Below are positions 1 to 6,467 of a stretch of 60,713 nucleotides of DNA, one piece after another. The stretch is from a virus: IMG/VR virus record IMGVR_UViG_3300048905_000215, positions 1 to 60,713 of that record. One strand, 5' to 3'. Positions within the stretch are counted from its first letter, which is position 1. Every line of letters starts with the position of its first letter. Made by a program: the position numbers and the translations under genes. Below the pieces are notes generated by a model, which saw only the letters and a program-made list of their open reading frames with translations, searched no databases and was not told the DNA's origin.

Positions 1-285
1 ATGGGCGGTCTGTTCGCGTTCGTGCTCGCGCTGGGCGCGTGGTTGATGACGATGCCGTACCTGCTCGCGGCCGGCGCCATCGCACTGGTCCTCTGGCTGA
101 TGTTCCGCGAGCTGCGCCGCCAAGGTGAACGCGAAATCGCAAAGCGCAAGGCGAAACGTGAAGCCGAGGATGCGATCCTGGCGCGCGCGATCAAGCAACA
201 CAACCTGCGGATGCAGGGTGACCCCCGAGGGCTATACGGCGTCGCGACTCCAGCGGTCGACCAACTCAACAGGCTCCTGCGATGA
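1..285 (+). CDS. Small membrane protein, 94 aa
   Basis: The N-terminal 38 or so residues are almost entirely hydrophobic and can form one long or two short membrane helices. They are followed by a strongly charged, Arg/Lys/Glu-rich helical segment likely to sit in the cytoplasm. The ATG is the first base of the window, so an upstream ribosome site cannot be seen and the true start could lie outside. Its stop overlaps the next ATG by four bases (ATGA), marking the start of a plus-strand cassette of tiny genes. I do not recognise the family; a membrane-stress or exclusion role is only a guess. Confidence 0.6.
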   Translation: MGGLFAFVLALGAWLMTMPYLLAAGAIALVLWLMFRELRRQGEREIAKRKAKREAEDAILARAIKQHNLRMQGDPRGLYGVATPAVDQLNRLLR

Positions 286-476
286 CCGATCGTCTGCGCA
301 CCGTCAGCGCCATTGACGAACTCGCTGAGAAGGAGCGCCGAGAGCGCGAGCGCGCCAAGGCGCGCGCCGAGCAGTTGAAGGCCATCGGAGGCGTGTTGAC
401 GGTGCTCGCGCTCGCGGAAACCGTTGTGCTGCAGACGCTCGGCATCGCCGTTCTAGTGAAGGTGCTTCGCCGGTGA
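282..476 (+). CDS. Small membrane protein, 64 aa
   Basis: The first half is charged and helical (repeated Glu/Arg/Lys, possibly a short coiled coil). The second half is one hydrophobic helix ending in Lys-Val-Leu-Arg-Arg, so the topology is likely an N-terminal cytoplasmic helix with a C-terminal anchor. It is translationally coupled to the preceding membrane gene (ATGA overlap) and to the following GTG gene (GTGA overlap). No family is recognised; the pairing with the upstream membrane protein suggests they act together. Confidence 0.6.
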   Translation: MTDRLRTVSAIDELAEKERRERERAKARAEQLKAIGGVLTVLALAETVVLQTLGIAVLVKVLRR

Positions 477-631
477 ATCGTCTGGCGAAGGAGCTACGTG
501 AGAAGACCGGCTACCCCTGGCAGGACTGCATCGCAGCCGCTGCCCGTTCGGACCATTACGACACCGCCCGTGACAGTGCATTTTGCCGAGTCAAGCGCCT
601 AGCCGACATAAGGACACGCCGATGGATCTGA
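473..631 (+). CDS. Hypothetical protein, 52 aa (GTG start)
   Basis: It starts at GTG overlapping the preceding stop (GTGA). The product is a small basic protein with two Cys and a Trp, otherwise featureless. It overlaps the next gene by 10 bases. The spacing and codon pattern fit the cassette; no family is recognised. Confidence 0.5.
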   Translation: MNRLAKELREKTGYPWQDCIAAAARSDHYDTARDSAFCRVKRLADIRTRRWI

Positions 632-813
632 TCGCTGACGCGCTACTCGGCGCGGAGGAAATCCTAGAAGTTCTGCACCGACGCGGCACTCGCGGAGTCG
701 AACAAGAGTGCAACGCAGGCCGGATCGCCGACGTGCTCAGGACCATCCAAGTCGCCAAGCGAGTCATCAACGGCGCGCAGTTCTTCGGCCCCAACAGCCC
801 GCACGCAAGCTGA
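622..813 (+). CDS. Hypothetical helical protein, 63 aa
   Basis: The ATG at 622 is preceded by AAGGACACGCCG, giving an AAGGA ribosome site. A longer in-frame extension to 583 would be mostly antisense-like sequence, so it was not used. The protein is predominantly alpha-helical with no membrane segment. Function is unknown. Confidence 0.55.
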   Translation: MDLIADALLGAEEILEVLHRRGTRGVEQECNAGRIADVLRTIQVAKRVINGAQFFGPNSPHAS

Positions 814-828
814 CAGAAGAGGTATGAG

Positions 829-996
829 ATGGGATTGGACAACATCGACGACATCGCAGCGTCAATCGAAGACGAGGTTCTTCCTGCACTGGCCGACGCC
901 ATCGTCGCAGCGGAAGTGCGTGGCGACTATGGGCCACACGTGCGCGTACAGAATCGGCTCCGCGACATAGTGCAGCGACTGCGCGACCTGACGTAA
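829..996 (+). CDS. Hypothetical acidic protein, 55 aa
   Basis: The ATG lies just after AGAAGAGGTATGAG, which supplies a purine-rich ribosome site. The product is acidic in its first half and ends in a basic helix with several Arg. It is a member of the plus-strand run of tiny genes; no family is recognised. Confidence 0.55.
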   Translation: MGLDNIDDIAASIEDEVLPALADAIVAAEVRGDYGPHVRVQNRLRDIVQRLRDLT

Positions 997-1007
997 GGAC
1001 ATGGAGA

Positions 1008-1103
1008 TTGCGCGCGATCGTCAAACTACGGCCACGTTGGTGCCTCTACCCGCGGGGGCTGTGTGCGCTTTGCCTGCACCGCCACAACCCCGATGCACGC
1101 TGA
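1008..1103 (+). CDS. Possible 31-aa zinc-knuckle-like peptide (TTG start)
   Basis: This frame runs from TTG at 1008 to TGA at 1101 and contains the short Cys/His cluster CALCLHRH, which could bind a metal. A ribosome-site-like AAGGAC lies upstream. A different frame with an ATG at 1001 reads straight into the next gene, so the two readings compete. The small size makes this a weak call. Confidence 0.3.
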   Translation: MRAIVKLRPRWCLYPRGLCALCLHRHNPDAR

Positions 1104-1117
1104 ACGAAGGAATGACA

Positions 1118-1270
1118 ATGACCGATATGGAACTGGCCCGCAAACTGATCCAGACCGCCGTGTGGATGAAGCGGTCATATCAGGACGCAGGGATGATCGT
1201 GGCCCGCGTGTTCTGCGACGCCAAGGGCATCGACGCCGACGCGCTCGAATCCGAAGTCCGCACAGGCTGA
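1118..1270 (+). CDS. Hypothetical protein, 50 aa
   Basis: The start is placed at the ATG at 1118, seven bases after GAAGG; an ATG at 1112 is possible. The in-frame extension to 1001 is Pro/Ala-rich and looks like non-coding read-through. The product is a short helical protein with an acidic C-terminus. Unknown function. Confidence 0.55.
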   Translation: MTDMELARKLIQTAVWMKRSYQDAGMIVARVFCDAKGIDADALESEVRTG

Positions 1271-1284
1271 CGGAAGGCGCAGCG

Positions 1285-1434
1285 ATGGACGAAGACGAGA
1301 TGGGCACTGGCGACATCCCCGAGGTGACGCCGATCGAGGACGATCCGGTGGCGATGATGCTGGGCTTGGTCCCAGACAAGCGCACGCCGGGGCAGCGCGC
1401 GTGGGACGCCACGCTGCCATGGGAACGCCCCTGA
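1285..1434 (+). CDS. Hypothetical acidic protein, 49 aa
   Basis: The ATG follows GGAAGGCGCAGCG, with GGAAGG as ribosome site. The N-terminal half is very acidic (many Asp/Glu); the C-terminus is basic and Trp-rich. This resembles small phage adaptor or inhibitor proteins only in general character. Unknown function. Confidence 0.55.
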   Translation: MDEDEMGTGDIPEVTPIEDDPVAMMLGLVPDKRTPGQRAWDATLPWERP

Positions 1435-1464
1435 CGCAACGTCGTCGGCTCAGAAGAGGACACC

Positions 1465-1626
1465 ATGAACGTTCTGAGATACCGGATCTACGGCGTGTGG
1501 TTTGTGCTGAGAAATTGGCGCTATCACCACGCGCATCACTGCCTAGGGCGTGCGTTGGCCGACGAAGCAACCGACCGGCCGCCGCCACCTGGCCCCACAA
1601 TCGACTACTCGATCAACCTGACATAG
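1465..1626 (+). CDS. Hypothetical basic protein, 53 aa
   Basis: The ATG follows AGAAGAGGACACC, with GAGGA as ribosome site. The first 30 residues are Arg/His/Trp-rich and the end is Pro-rich. It is separated by 17 bases from the next gene. Unknown function. Confidence 0.5.
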   Translation: MNVLRYRIYGVWFVLRNWRYHHAHHCLGRALADEATDRPPPPGPTIDYSINLT

Positions 1627-1643
1627 GCGGGGGTTTAGCCACA

Positions 1644-1970
1644 ATGGTCGAAGACTCATGGGAAGCACGGATGGCCGAACGCGCGCGCGAGCGACGCGAG
1701 AAGAACACACCGGCTCCCGGCAGCGGCCCGCCGCCGCCCGACGACGACACGTTGTGCGTCGACCGCCCTTGGCTGCACGGCTGGCCACGCATCAACCGTG
1801 GCCGCGCGGTGCTGATGGGCACAGGTGTCCACTGCGTCTGTTGCGGCCGACTGCAGGGCGTCACCACGGTTGCATTCGATCCCGACTGGGTATCGCCACC
1901 AGATCCGGTGTGGCCGTTCGACATCGCAGACTGCCCGTTGTGCGCGCCGTTCCCGCCGTACACCCCGTAA
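1644..1970 (+). CDS. Zinc-ribbon-like protein, 108 aa
   Basis: The N-terminal part is charged and Pro-rich, with a run of four prolines. The C-terminal half contains CVCC and CPLC pairs spaced about 40 residues apart, consistent with one structural zinc site. The ATG at 1644 is chosen because the upstream extension is antisense-like. It is the last plus-strand gene before the strong hairpin at 1979-2022 and faces the leftward lysis region. No exact family is recognised. Confidence 0.55.
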   Translation: MVEDSWEARMAERARERREKNTPAPGSGPPPPDDDTLCVDRPWLHGWPRINRGRAVLMGTGVHCVCCGRLQGVTTVAFDPDWVSPPDPVWPFDIADCPLCAPFPPYTP

Positions 1971-1978
1971 ACGCAAAA

Positions 1979-2022
1979 GATGGCCGGTGCTCCGACCCCG
2001 AGGGGTTGGAACACCGGCCATC
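1979..2022. terminator. Strong hairpin between converging operons
   Basis: GATGGCCGGTG at 1979-1989 pairs perfectly with CACCGGCCATC at 2012-2022. A second short ACCCC/GGGGT pairing lies inside the loop. It lies nine bases after the plus-strand cassette and between it and the oppositely oriented lysis region, so it can stop transcription from both sides. There is no clear T-tract, as is common for actinobacterial terminators. Confidence 0.75.
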
Positions 2023-2057
2023 GGCCTTCGCAGGTCTACCTGTTCAGCGTCGCAACG

Positions 2058-2279
2058 TCAGAACAAGCCACCGATGCCTGGTAAGCGGCCCAAGATGCCG
2101 CCGATGATTCCTCGGTCCTGACCGCCGCCGCCGCCGCGAACACTGAAGTCTGGGAACGGGAACGGAGCGCACAGTTGCGGATTGACCCGCCGGAACGACG
2201 GCGTATCGCAGTTCGGATGTTCTGGCGGCGCCAACATCAGCACCACACCCACCGACAACACGGCGATCCAGCTACGCAT
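2058..2279 (-). CDS. Small exported or membrane protein, 73 aa
   Basis: It begins with Arg then a hydrophobic run of about 15 residues, typical of a signal peptide or anchor. The rest is Pro/Gly-rich with two Cys and a glycine run near the C-terminus. It overlaps the preceding gene by eight bases and is the last gene of the leftward late operon. Its position after the lysins suggests an accessory lysis or envelope role, which is inference. Confidence 0.55.
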   Translation of the reverse strand: MRSWIAVLSVGVVLMLAPPEHPNCDTPSFRRVNPQLCAPFPFPDFSVRGGGGGQDRGIIGGILGRLPGIGGLF

Positions 2280-2643
2280 CTTTCTTCTTCTCCGTCTCGG
2301 CGTGCATCGCCTGCTCGCGCTCGAGTTGCGCCATGCGTGACGGCGGAATCGGCGGCAGAGCCATCACCGTGTCGATGAGTCCGCGGGCGTGCAGATCACG
2401 CTCGCGCATGTCCCACCGCAGAGCCGTGTCGTGCGCCCACCGCTCCAAGTCCCAGAAGTCGTACTTGAGCGCGTTGAACAGCGCGAAGTCGTTGGCGATG
2501 GCCCGCATGCTGCGCTGGGTGAGTTGGACCGCTTCATCGTTGCGCCTGACTGTGTCAGCGTTTCGTTTCACGTACCAGCCGAGCAGGATGCCGATGATCG
2601 TAATGAAGCCGCTGATGACGGTGACGATGACGGTGGTATTCAT
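2272..2643 (-). CDS. Single-pass membrane protein with charged tail, 123 aa
   Basis: The start is at the ATG at 2643, overlapping the upstream stop by one base (TGATG). An N-terminal hydrophobic helix (residues ~3-25) is followed by a long charged helical region ending in Glu-Lys-Lys-Lys-Asp. The topology, one anchor with a helical cytoplasmic domain, fits accessory holin or spanin-like proteins of actinophage lysis cassettes. Motif-level proof is lacking. Confidence 0.6.
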   Translation of the reverse strand: MNTTVIVTVISGFITIIGILLGWYVKRNADTVRRNDEAVQLTQRSMRAIANDFALFNALKYDFWDLERWAHDTALRWDMRERDLHARGLIDTVMALPPIPPSRMAQLEREQAMHAETEKKKDA

Positions 2644-3104
2644 CACCATAGCCTCGGAATCAGTTGTGCCGCCCTCCAAGCGTTTCCGACTGCGAAGCCG
2701 AGGGCCCACGCGAATCCGTTGGCGCTGTAGGGATCAGTGATGGTCTGGATGAGGACGATCGCGTACATGGCGAACACGAAGACGAAACCCGCGCAACCGG
2801 CGCATTCAACGCCCCACGACCAGTATTGGCTCTTGCAGAACGCGGAGTAGATCACCAAACATGACGCAGCGATCACCAGCGACGCGAACGCGAAGGTCGC
2901 GGAGAAGCTGAATGACGCCTGCGACTGCACCGAATTGGGCGATGTCCCGGCGATGATCTGCACGAAGCTCACCCAGGCCAGACACACGTTCAGGCTCAGC
3001 AGCCGTGGATCTTTCGGTGGCCGAGGGTGCGGCCACACGCCCAGCACCGGGTCGTCGGGATGGTAGCGGTGGCGTCGCCGTAGCATCCGCGGTATCCGGA
3101 TCAC
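2643..3104 (-). CDS. Multi-pass membrane protein, 153 aa
   Basis: The GTG at 3104 overlaps the upstream stop (GTGA). A basic Arg/His/Pro-rich N-terminus of about 45 residues is followed by four hydrophobic segments, the third containing two Cys. It sits directly after the holin-like gene in the lysis cassette, so a second holin or a membrane helper of lysis is plausible. No characterised family is recognised. Confidence 0.6.
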   Translation of the reverse strand: MIRIPRMLRRRHRYHPDDPVLGVWPHPRPPKDPRLLSLNVCLAWVSFVQIIAGTSPNSVQSQASFSFSATFAFASLVIAASCLVIYSAFCKSQYWSWGVECAGCAGFVFVFAMYAIVLIQTITDPYSANGFAWALGFAVGNAWRAAQLIPRLW

Positions 3105-3361
3105 GTCGCTGGCGTGGTCTTCGGCGCGGTCTTCCGGCGGCGCCTCGGGCGGCGCTTGCCGTTCGGCGTCTGCCACACCAAGTACGTCGACAGCGCGGTG
3201 GTGCCGAGCGTGCGCGCCCATTCACCACCGCTCTGTGGCCACGCCGCGCCGCCGTCGGTCAAGTTCGCGGCGACGTTCGTCGCTACTGCGGCGACGAACG
3301 CGGCGACCGATTTCAGGTACGGCTTGATAGCCGCCCACGCCTGCGTCAATGCTGTTCGCAT
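3101..3361 (-). CDS. Holin candidate, 86 aa
   Basis: The ATG is preceded by a strong AGGAGG ribosome site. The N-terminal half carries a hydrophobic Ala/Val-rich helix and the middle has a Trp-containing amphipathic segment. The C-terminus is very basic (many Arg/Lys) and would stay in the cytoplasm. Size, charge pattern and position next to lysin B match phage holins that trigger lysis by making membrane lesions. The call is from layout and composition, not a sequence search. Confidence 0.6.
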   Translation of the reverse strand: MRTALTQAWAAIKPYLKSVAAFVAAVATNVAANLTDGGAAWPQSGGEWARTLGTTALSTYLVWQTPNGKRRPRRRRKTAPKTTPAT

Positions 3362-3459
3362 GGTGGTGCCCTCCTGATCTGAGTAGACGGATGACTCGAC
3401 GCCGATGCGCCGTATCACATCGGGAATGTTGTTGCGGCGCAGACTGAATCGCGACAGCA

Positions 3460-4551
3460 TTACGAGTGGACCGCCGCGCGGATCCGTTCGCGTACCCACT
3501 GCTTGGCGGGATTGAGGTCGTAGCCGCCGTGAGAGTCCATGCTTCCCAGGAACAGCACACCGCGAGAGATGGGCGGGATGAGTCTCCCGATCGACCCGAA
3601 CGGGTTCAGTCCGACCGCGATCAACTCCATGAACAGGTCGAGCGGATTCGACTCGGCGACAACCTTGTAGATCACCGTCATCAGGCGGCCTGTCTCGTCC
3701 TGCGGCGTCTCGGTGTAGATGTCCCGCCGACGGCACACGTACGCCAATCGTCCACGCAGTTGGTCGATCGGCAGCTTCTCGGGACTGATACCACCCGTTC
3801 CCGGTTCTGGCGGATCCGGCACCAGCAGCACTTCGCCCATGTAGTCGACGGGGCGGTACGGTGCGCCCATCTCGAGCACGCAGATCAGTTCCGCGAGCCT
3901 GTGATGGAACATGCCGAACTCGGGCAGAACGTGACGCATCAGGAACCGCGACACCACGATGTCGCCCTCGCTGAATCCCGAGATGAGCCAGCGCCGGCCA
4001 ATCGGCATAAGCACGGGATCCAGGAAGAACCGCACCAATTCGCTGACACCGGTGTCGCTTTGGAACGGCATGGCCTTGTTCGCGTACGTGGTGCCCTGCA
4101 TCTGCAGCAGCCCCTCGCGCTCCAGGGTGAACATCACGTCGGCGGTGGGACCGAAGTCCCAGTTCGACATGTGTCCCTCGACGCTGATGCCCAGCGGCTT
4201 CATCTTGAAGCCAGGCACCGGGGTTGGCGGCGGGGTTGTGACCGTGTCGAGCAGACCCAGTTGCTTCTTGGTGGCCCAGTCGAATTCGGGGTCGGTGTCG
4301 GTGATCGGGCCTGCCTGGCGGCCAGCCTGCACCAGCAGCCGCACCGCGTTCTTGTACGTCAGCAGCGCTCGCCCGAACCCGGCGGTGTAGGTGTCGTCGA
4401 CGTCAGTGACGCCGAGTCCCTCGGCCTTGCCGTAGCTGTACCGCTTCAGCTTGGCCTTGGCGTCGGAGATGAGGGGGTCGGTGTGGCCGACCCTGGACGC
4501 TGGAGCCCATGCCGGGTTGATCTGCGCGGCAGCGATGATGGGCGCGGACAT
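3460..4551 (-). CDS. lysB: Lysin B, mycolylarabinogalactan esterase
   Basis: This alpha/beta-hydrolase releases the mycolic-acid outer layer from arabinogalactan at the end of infection. The nucleophile elbow G-F-S-E-G places the catalytic Ser near residue 194. The likely His is in S-H-G-G-Y near 341, and Asp 277 is a candidate acid. Residues ~25-100 resemble a peptidoglycan-binding module, which some lysin B proteins carry ahead of the esterase core. At 363 aa it is within the family range. Its start overlaps the lysin A stop. Its presence is the main evidence that the host has a mycolic-acid envelope. Confidence 0.9.
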   Translation of the reverse strand: MSAPIIAAAQINPAWAPASRVGHTDPLISDAKAKLKRYSYGKAEGLGVTDVDDTYTAGFGRALLTYKNAVRLLVQAGRQAGPITDTDPEFDWATKKQLGLLDTVTTPPPTPVPGFKMKPLGISVEGHMSNWDFGPTADVMFTLEREGLLQMQGTTYANKAMPFQSDTGVSELVRFFLDPVLMPIGRRWLISGFSEGDIVVSRFLMRHVLPEFGMFHHRLAELICVLEMGAPYRPVDYMGEVLLVPDPPEPGTGGISPEKLPIDQLRGRLAYVCRRRDIYTETPQDETGRLMTVIYKVVAESNPLDLFMELIAVGLNPFGSIGRLIPPISRGVLFLGSMDSHGGYDLNPAKQWVRERIRAAVHS

Positions 4552-5834
4552 CAGAGCACCAGACCGAGGGACTGCGCGGTCAGCGGGCCCACGACGCCGT
4601 CGGGATCCAGGTGGTGCAACCTCTGGTAGTCGCGCACCTTCGCCTCAGTGTCGCGACCGAACACACCGTCGACGACGAGCCGGGAGTAGTTCCGCTGAAG
4701 CCGGGTCTGCAGCTTGATCACCGCGAGACCCTGCATGCCGTAATGCAGCAGCACGTCCGCGGTGTTGTCCGGTGGCGGCGCTGGAGGCGGGACGGGTGGC
4801 GGCGTGACGGGCGGGACCGGACGCGGGCCGCTCTCGCCCGGGAACACGAATCCCTCCATGTCCTTGCGGACTTCGTCTTGCAGCCACCCGACGACGGCCA
4901 TGTTGCCGGGATCCCACTTGCCCTGAGCGCGACCGGCGTAGTCCTTGTGGCCGATCACGCGGTCGGGTCCGAGATTCCCCCGCAGCAGGATCGCTGCGAC
5001 GGTGTTGCGAAGCGCGATGACCTGTGCGCGTGGCCACGGTTCGCGGTACGCGGTCGCGGCGGTGAGCGAGGTGTCGAACGGGTAGGCCAGTTCGATGCCG
5101 ATCATGTGCCAGTTGCCCATGTTCGTCGGCAGCCACGGATACGAGCCCACGCCGGCGTGCCAGCAGACGCCGACGGCGACGATGGTGACGGTGCCGTCGG
5201 GCGCGATGTGAATGTTCGCGAGCGGGCCCTCGAGGTCGGGTCGTCCTCGCCGGATCGACTCGGCGGATTCGCGGGCGTTGCCGGTGTGGTGCACCATGAC
5301 GCCGCGGATGTCCTTGAAGTCACCGTGGCCGGCGCCGTCCCACCCGGGCAGTGTCCGGAACTTCTCGACCGCCGGTTTGACGGTGTCGGCGAGCCACGTC
5401 GGGTCTCCGGTCCAAGTCATCGTTCCTCCTGTGTTGGGCAGCGGAATGGGGTTGCTTTGCCGGGTGTGGACGTGGTCGGTGTGGCCGCCGTAGTCGGCGC
5501 TGTAGTAGCCGCTGGCGGTCACGTCCTTGCCGCCCGCGACGCCGACACGTCGTCCATCTCGGGGGTTCTGCCAGATGACTTGCTCGAGCTCGGTGCGGAT
5601 GGACAGCAGGTACTCGGCGAACCGCTGCATGGCGTCGACGGGCCCGGACCAGTCGATGCCGCGGTTGAGCCGCTGAGGGTTTCGGGCGAAGCCAGCCTCG
5701 TTGCGGTCGGACTCCTGATGGCCGCGGTAGGTCGAGGCCTTCAGCCCGAACGCGTTGGCGACTTCATAGACCCACGGAGGGAAGCCCTTCGCGCCGTATG
5801 TGATGTTGGTGCCGGTTGGCAGTCCGTAACTCAT
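4551..5834 (-). CDS. lysA: Lysin A, modular peptidoglycan hydrolase
   Basis: Three modules are visible. Residues ~10-125 form a peptidase-like domain ending in G-H-T-D-H-V-H-T, a metal-site pattern like M15 peptidases. Residues ~175-315 are an amidase-2 domain with V-H-H-T (His 182/183), His 296 and the K-W-D segment near 307. Residues ~358-427 are a PG-binding-1 repeat (V-D-G-V-F-G then D-G-V-V-G-P), joined by a Pro-rich linker. It cuts peptidoglycan once the holin opens the membrane. The N-terminal module is closely similar to one in the tape measure protein. The length, 427 aa, is normal. Confidence 0.92.
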   Translation of the reverse strand: MSYGLPTGTNITYGAKGFPPWVYEVANAFGLKASTYRGHQESDRNEAGFARNPQRLNRGIDWSGPVDAMQRFAEYLLSIRTELEQVIWQNPRDGRRVGVAGGKDVTASGYYSADYGGHTDHVHTRQSNPIPLPNTGGTMTWTGDPTWLADTVKPAVEKFRTLPGWDGAGHGDFKDIRGVMVHHTGNARESAESIRRGRPDLEGPLANIHIAPDGTVTIVAVGVCWHAGVGSYPWLPTNMGNWHMIGIELAYPFDTSLTAATAYREPWPRAQVIALRNTVAAILLRGNLGPDRVIGHKDYAGRAQGKWDPGNMAVVGWLQDEVRKDMEGFVFPGESGPRPVPPVTPPPVPPPAPPPDNTADVLLHYGMQGLAVIKLQTRLQRNYSRLVVDGVFGRDTEAKVRDYQRLHHLDPDGVVGPLTAQSLGLVL

Positions 5835-5950
5835 CAGCGTTCCCTTCGGTGAGTGTCGGGGCCGAACAGCAGCCAGCCCCAGGCCAGCGCGACACCCAGC
5901 AGGGCGCCTGCGGGGATCGCGACAGCGCAGATCCCGCAGGCGCGTTTCAC
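5834..5950 (-). CDS. Very small membrane protein, 38 aa (GTG start)
   Basis: The GTG at 5950 overlaps the upstream stop (GTGA) and the stop overlaps the lysin A start. A C-x-x-C pair is followed by a hydrophobic helix of about 20 residues and a charged end. The size and place, directly upstream of lysin A, suggest a lysis accessory such as an antiholin, but this is inference. Confidence 0.5.
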   Translation of the reverse strand: MKRACGICAVAIPAGALLGVALAWGWLLFGPDTHRRER

Positions 5951-6162
5951 CGCAGGAGTCGCTCGATCGCGGCGAGGATCATGTCGATGGCAGCGGCGCG
6001 GCGGTGTGGCCACTTCGCGCGATGGAGCGCGTCGGGCAGTGTCGGGCCCACAGGGTGGTCGGTGACGGGCCACTCGCAGAGCTGACAGCGGTCCTCGGGC
6101 TGTCCCTCGTTGAAGTCGGGATCGTCTGTGCCCCAATGGTCGAGGCGATCCAGAAGCCTCAC
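5947..6162 (-). CDS. Hypothetical protein with CxxC, 71 aa (GTG start)
   Basis: The GTG at 6162 overlaps the upstream stop (GTGA). A C-Q-L-C pair sits in the middle and several His follow, so one metal site is possible. The C-terminus is helical and basic. It lies between minor tail genes and lysin A; function unknown. Confidence 0.55.
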   Translation of the reverse strand: MRLLDRLDHWGTDDPDFNEGQPEDRCQLCEWPVTDHPVGPTLPDALHRAKWPHRRAAAIDMILAAIERLLR

Positions 6163-6467
6163 GACTGCTCCGTCGCGTGACGGGGCTCGCCGGCCACGGC
6201 GTCGTTCCACGCTTCCATCTCGGCGCACCACGCGTTGAGTTCCTCGAGGAGCATGCCCTCGGTGGCGCGCGCCACATCCTGGAGGTAGCGCTGACCTTCG
6301 GCGACCGCAGCGTCGTACGCGGCCATCTCCTTGACGATGTTCGCGTTGGCCTTCTTCGTCGGCTTCTGCTTGCTCGGGGGCGGCAGTTCGATGACGGTGG
6401 GCCACTGGTCCAGCGGGACCAGGTGAGAACCGTCGCCGTCGATGATCGGTTCCTGTTCGTTAGGCAT
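6159..6467 (-). CDS. Hypothetical late protein, 102 aa
   Basis: The ATG at 6467 overlaps the stop of the SGNH tail gene by one base. The first 40 residues are acidic and Pro-rich; the rest is helical with a probable coiled coil. Small helical proteins after the tail genes often act as chaperones or tail accessories, but no family is recognised here. Confidence 0.55.
   Translation of the reverse strand: MPNEQEPIIDGDGSHLVPLDQWPTVIELPPPSKQKPTKKANANIVKEMAAYDAAVAEGQRYLQDVARATEGMLLEELNAWCAEMEAWNDAVAGEPRHATEQS

Noticed and set aside
4611-5852. 413-aa plus-strand open frame across lysin A
   Set aside because: It is the mirror of a clear multi-domain lysin on the minus strand, has no ribosome site and no recognisable motif.
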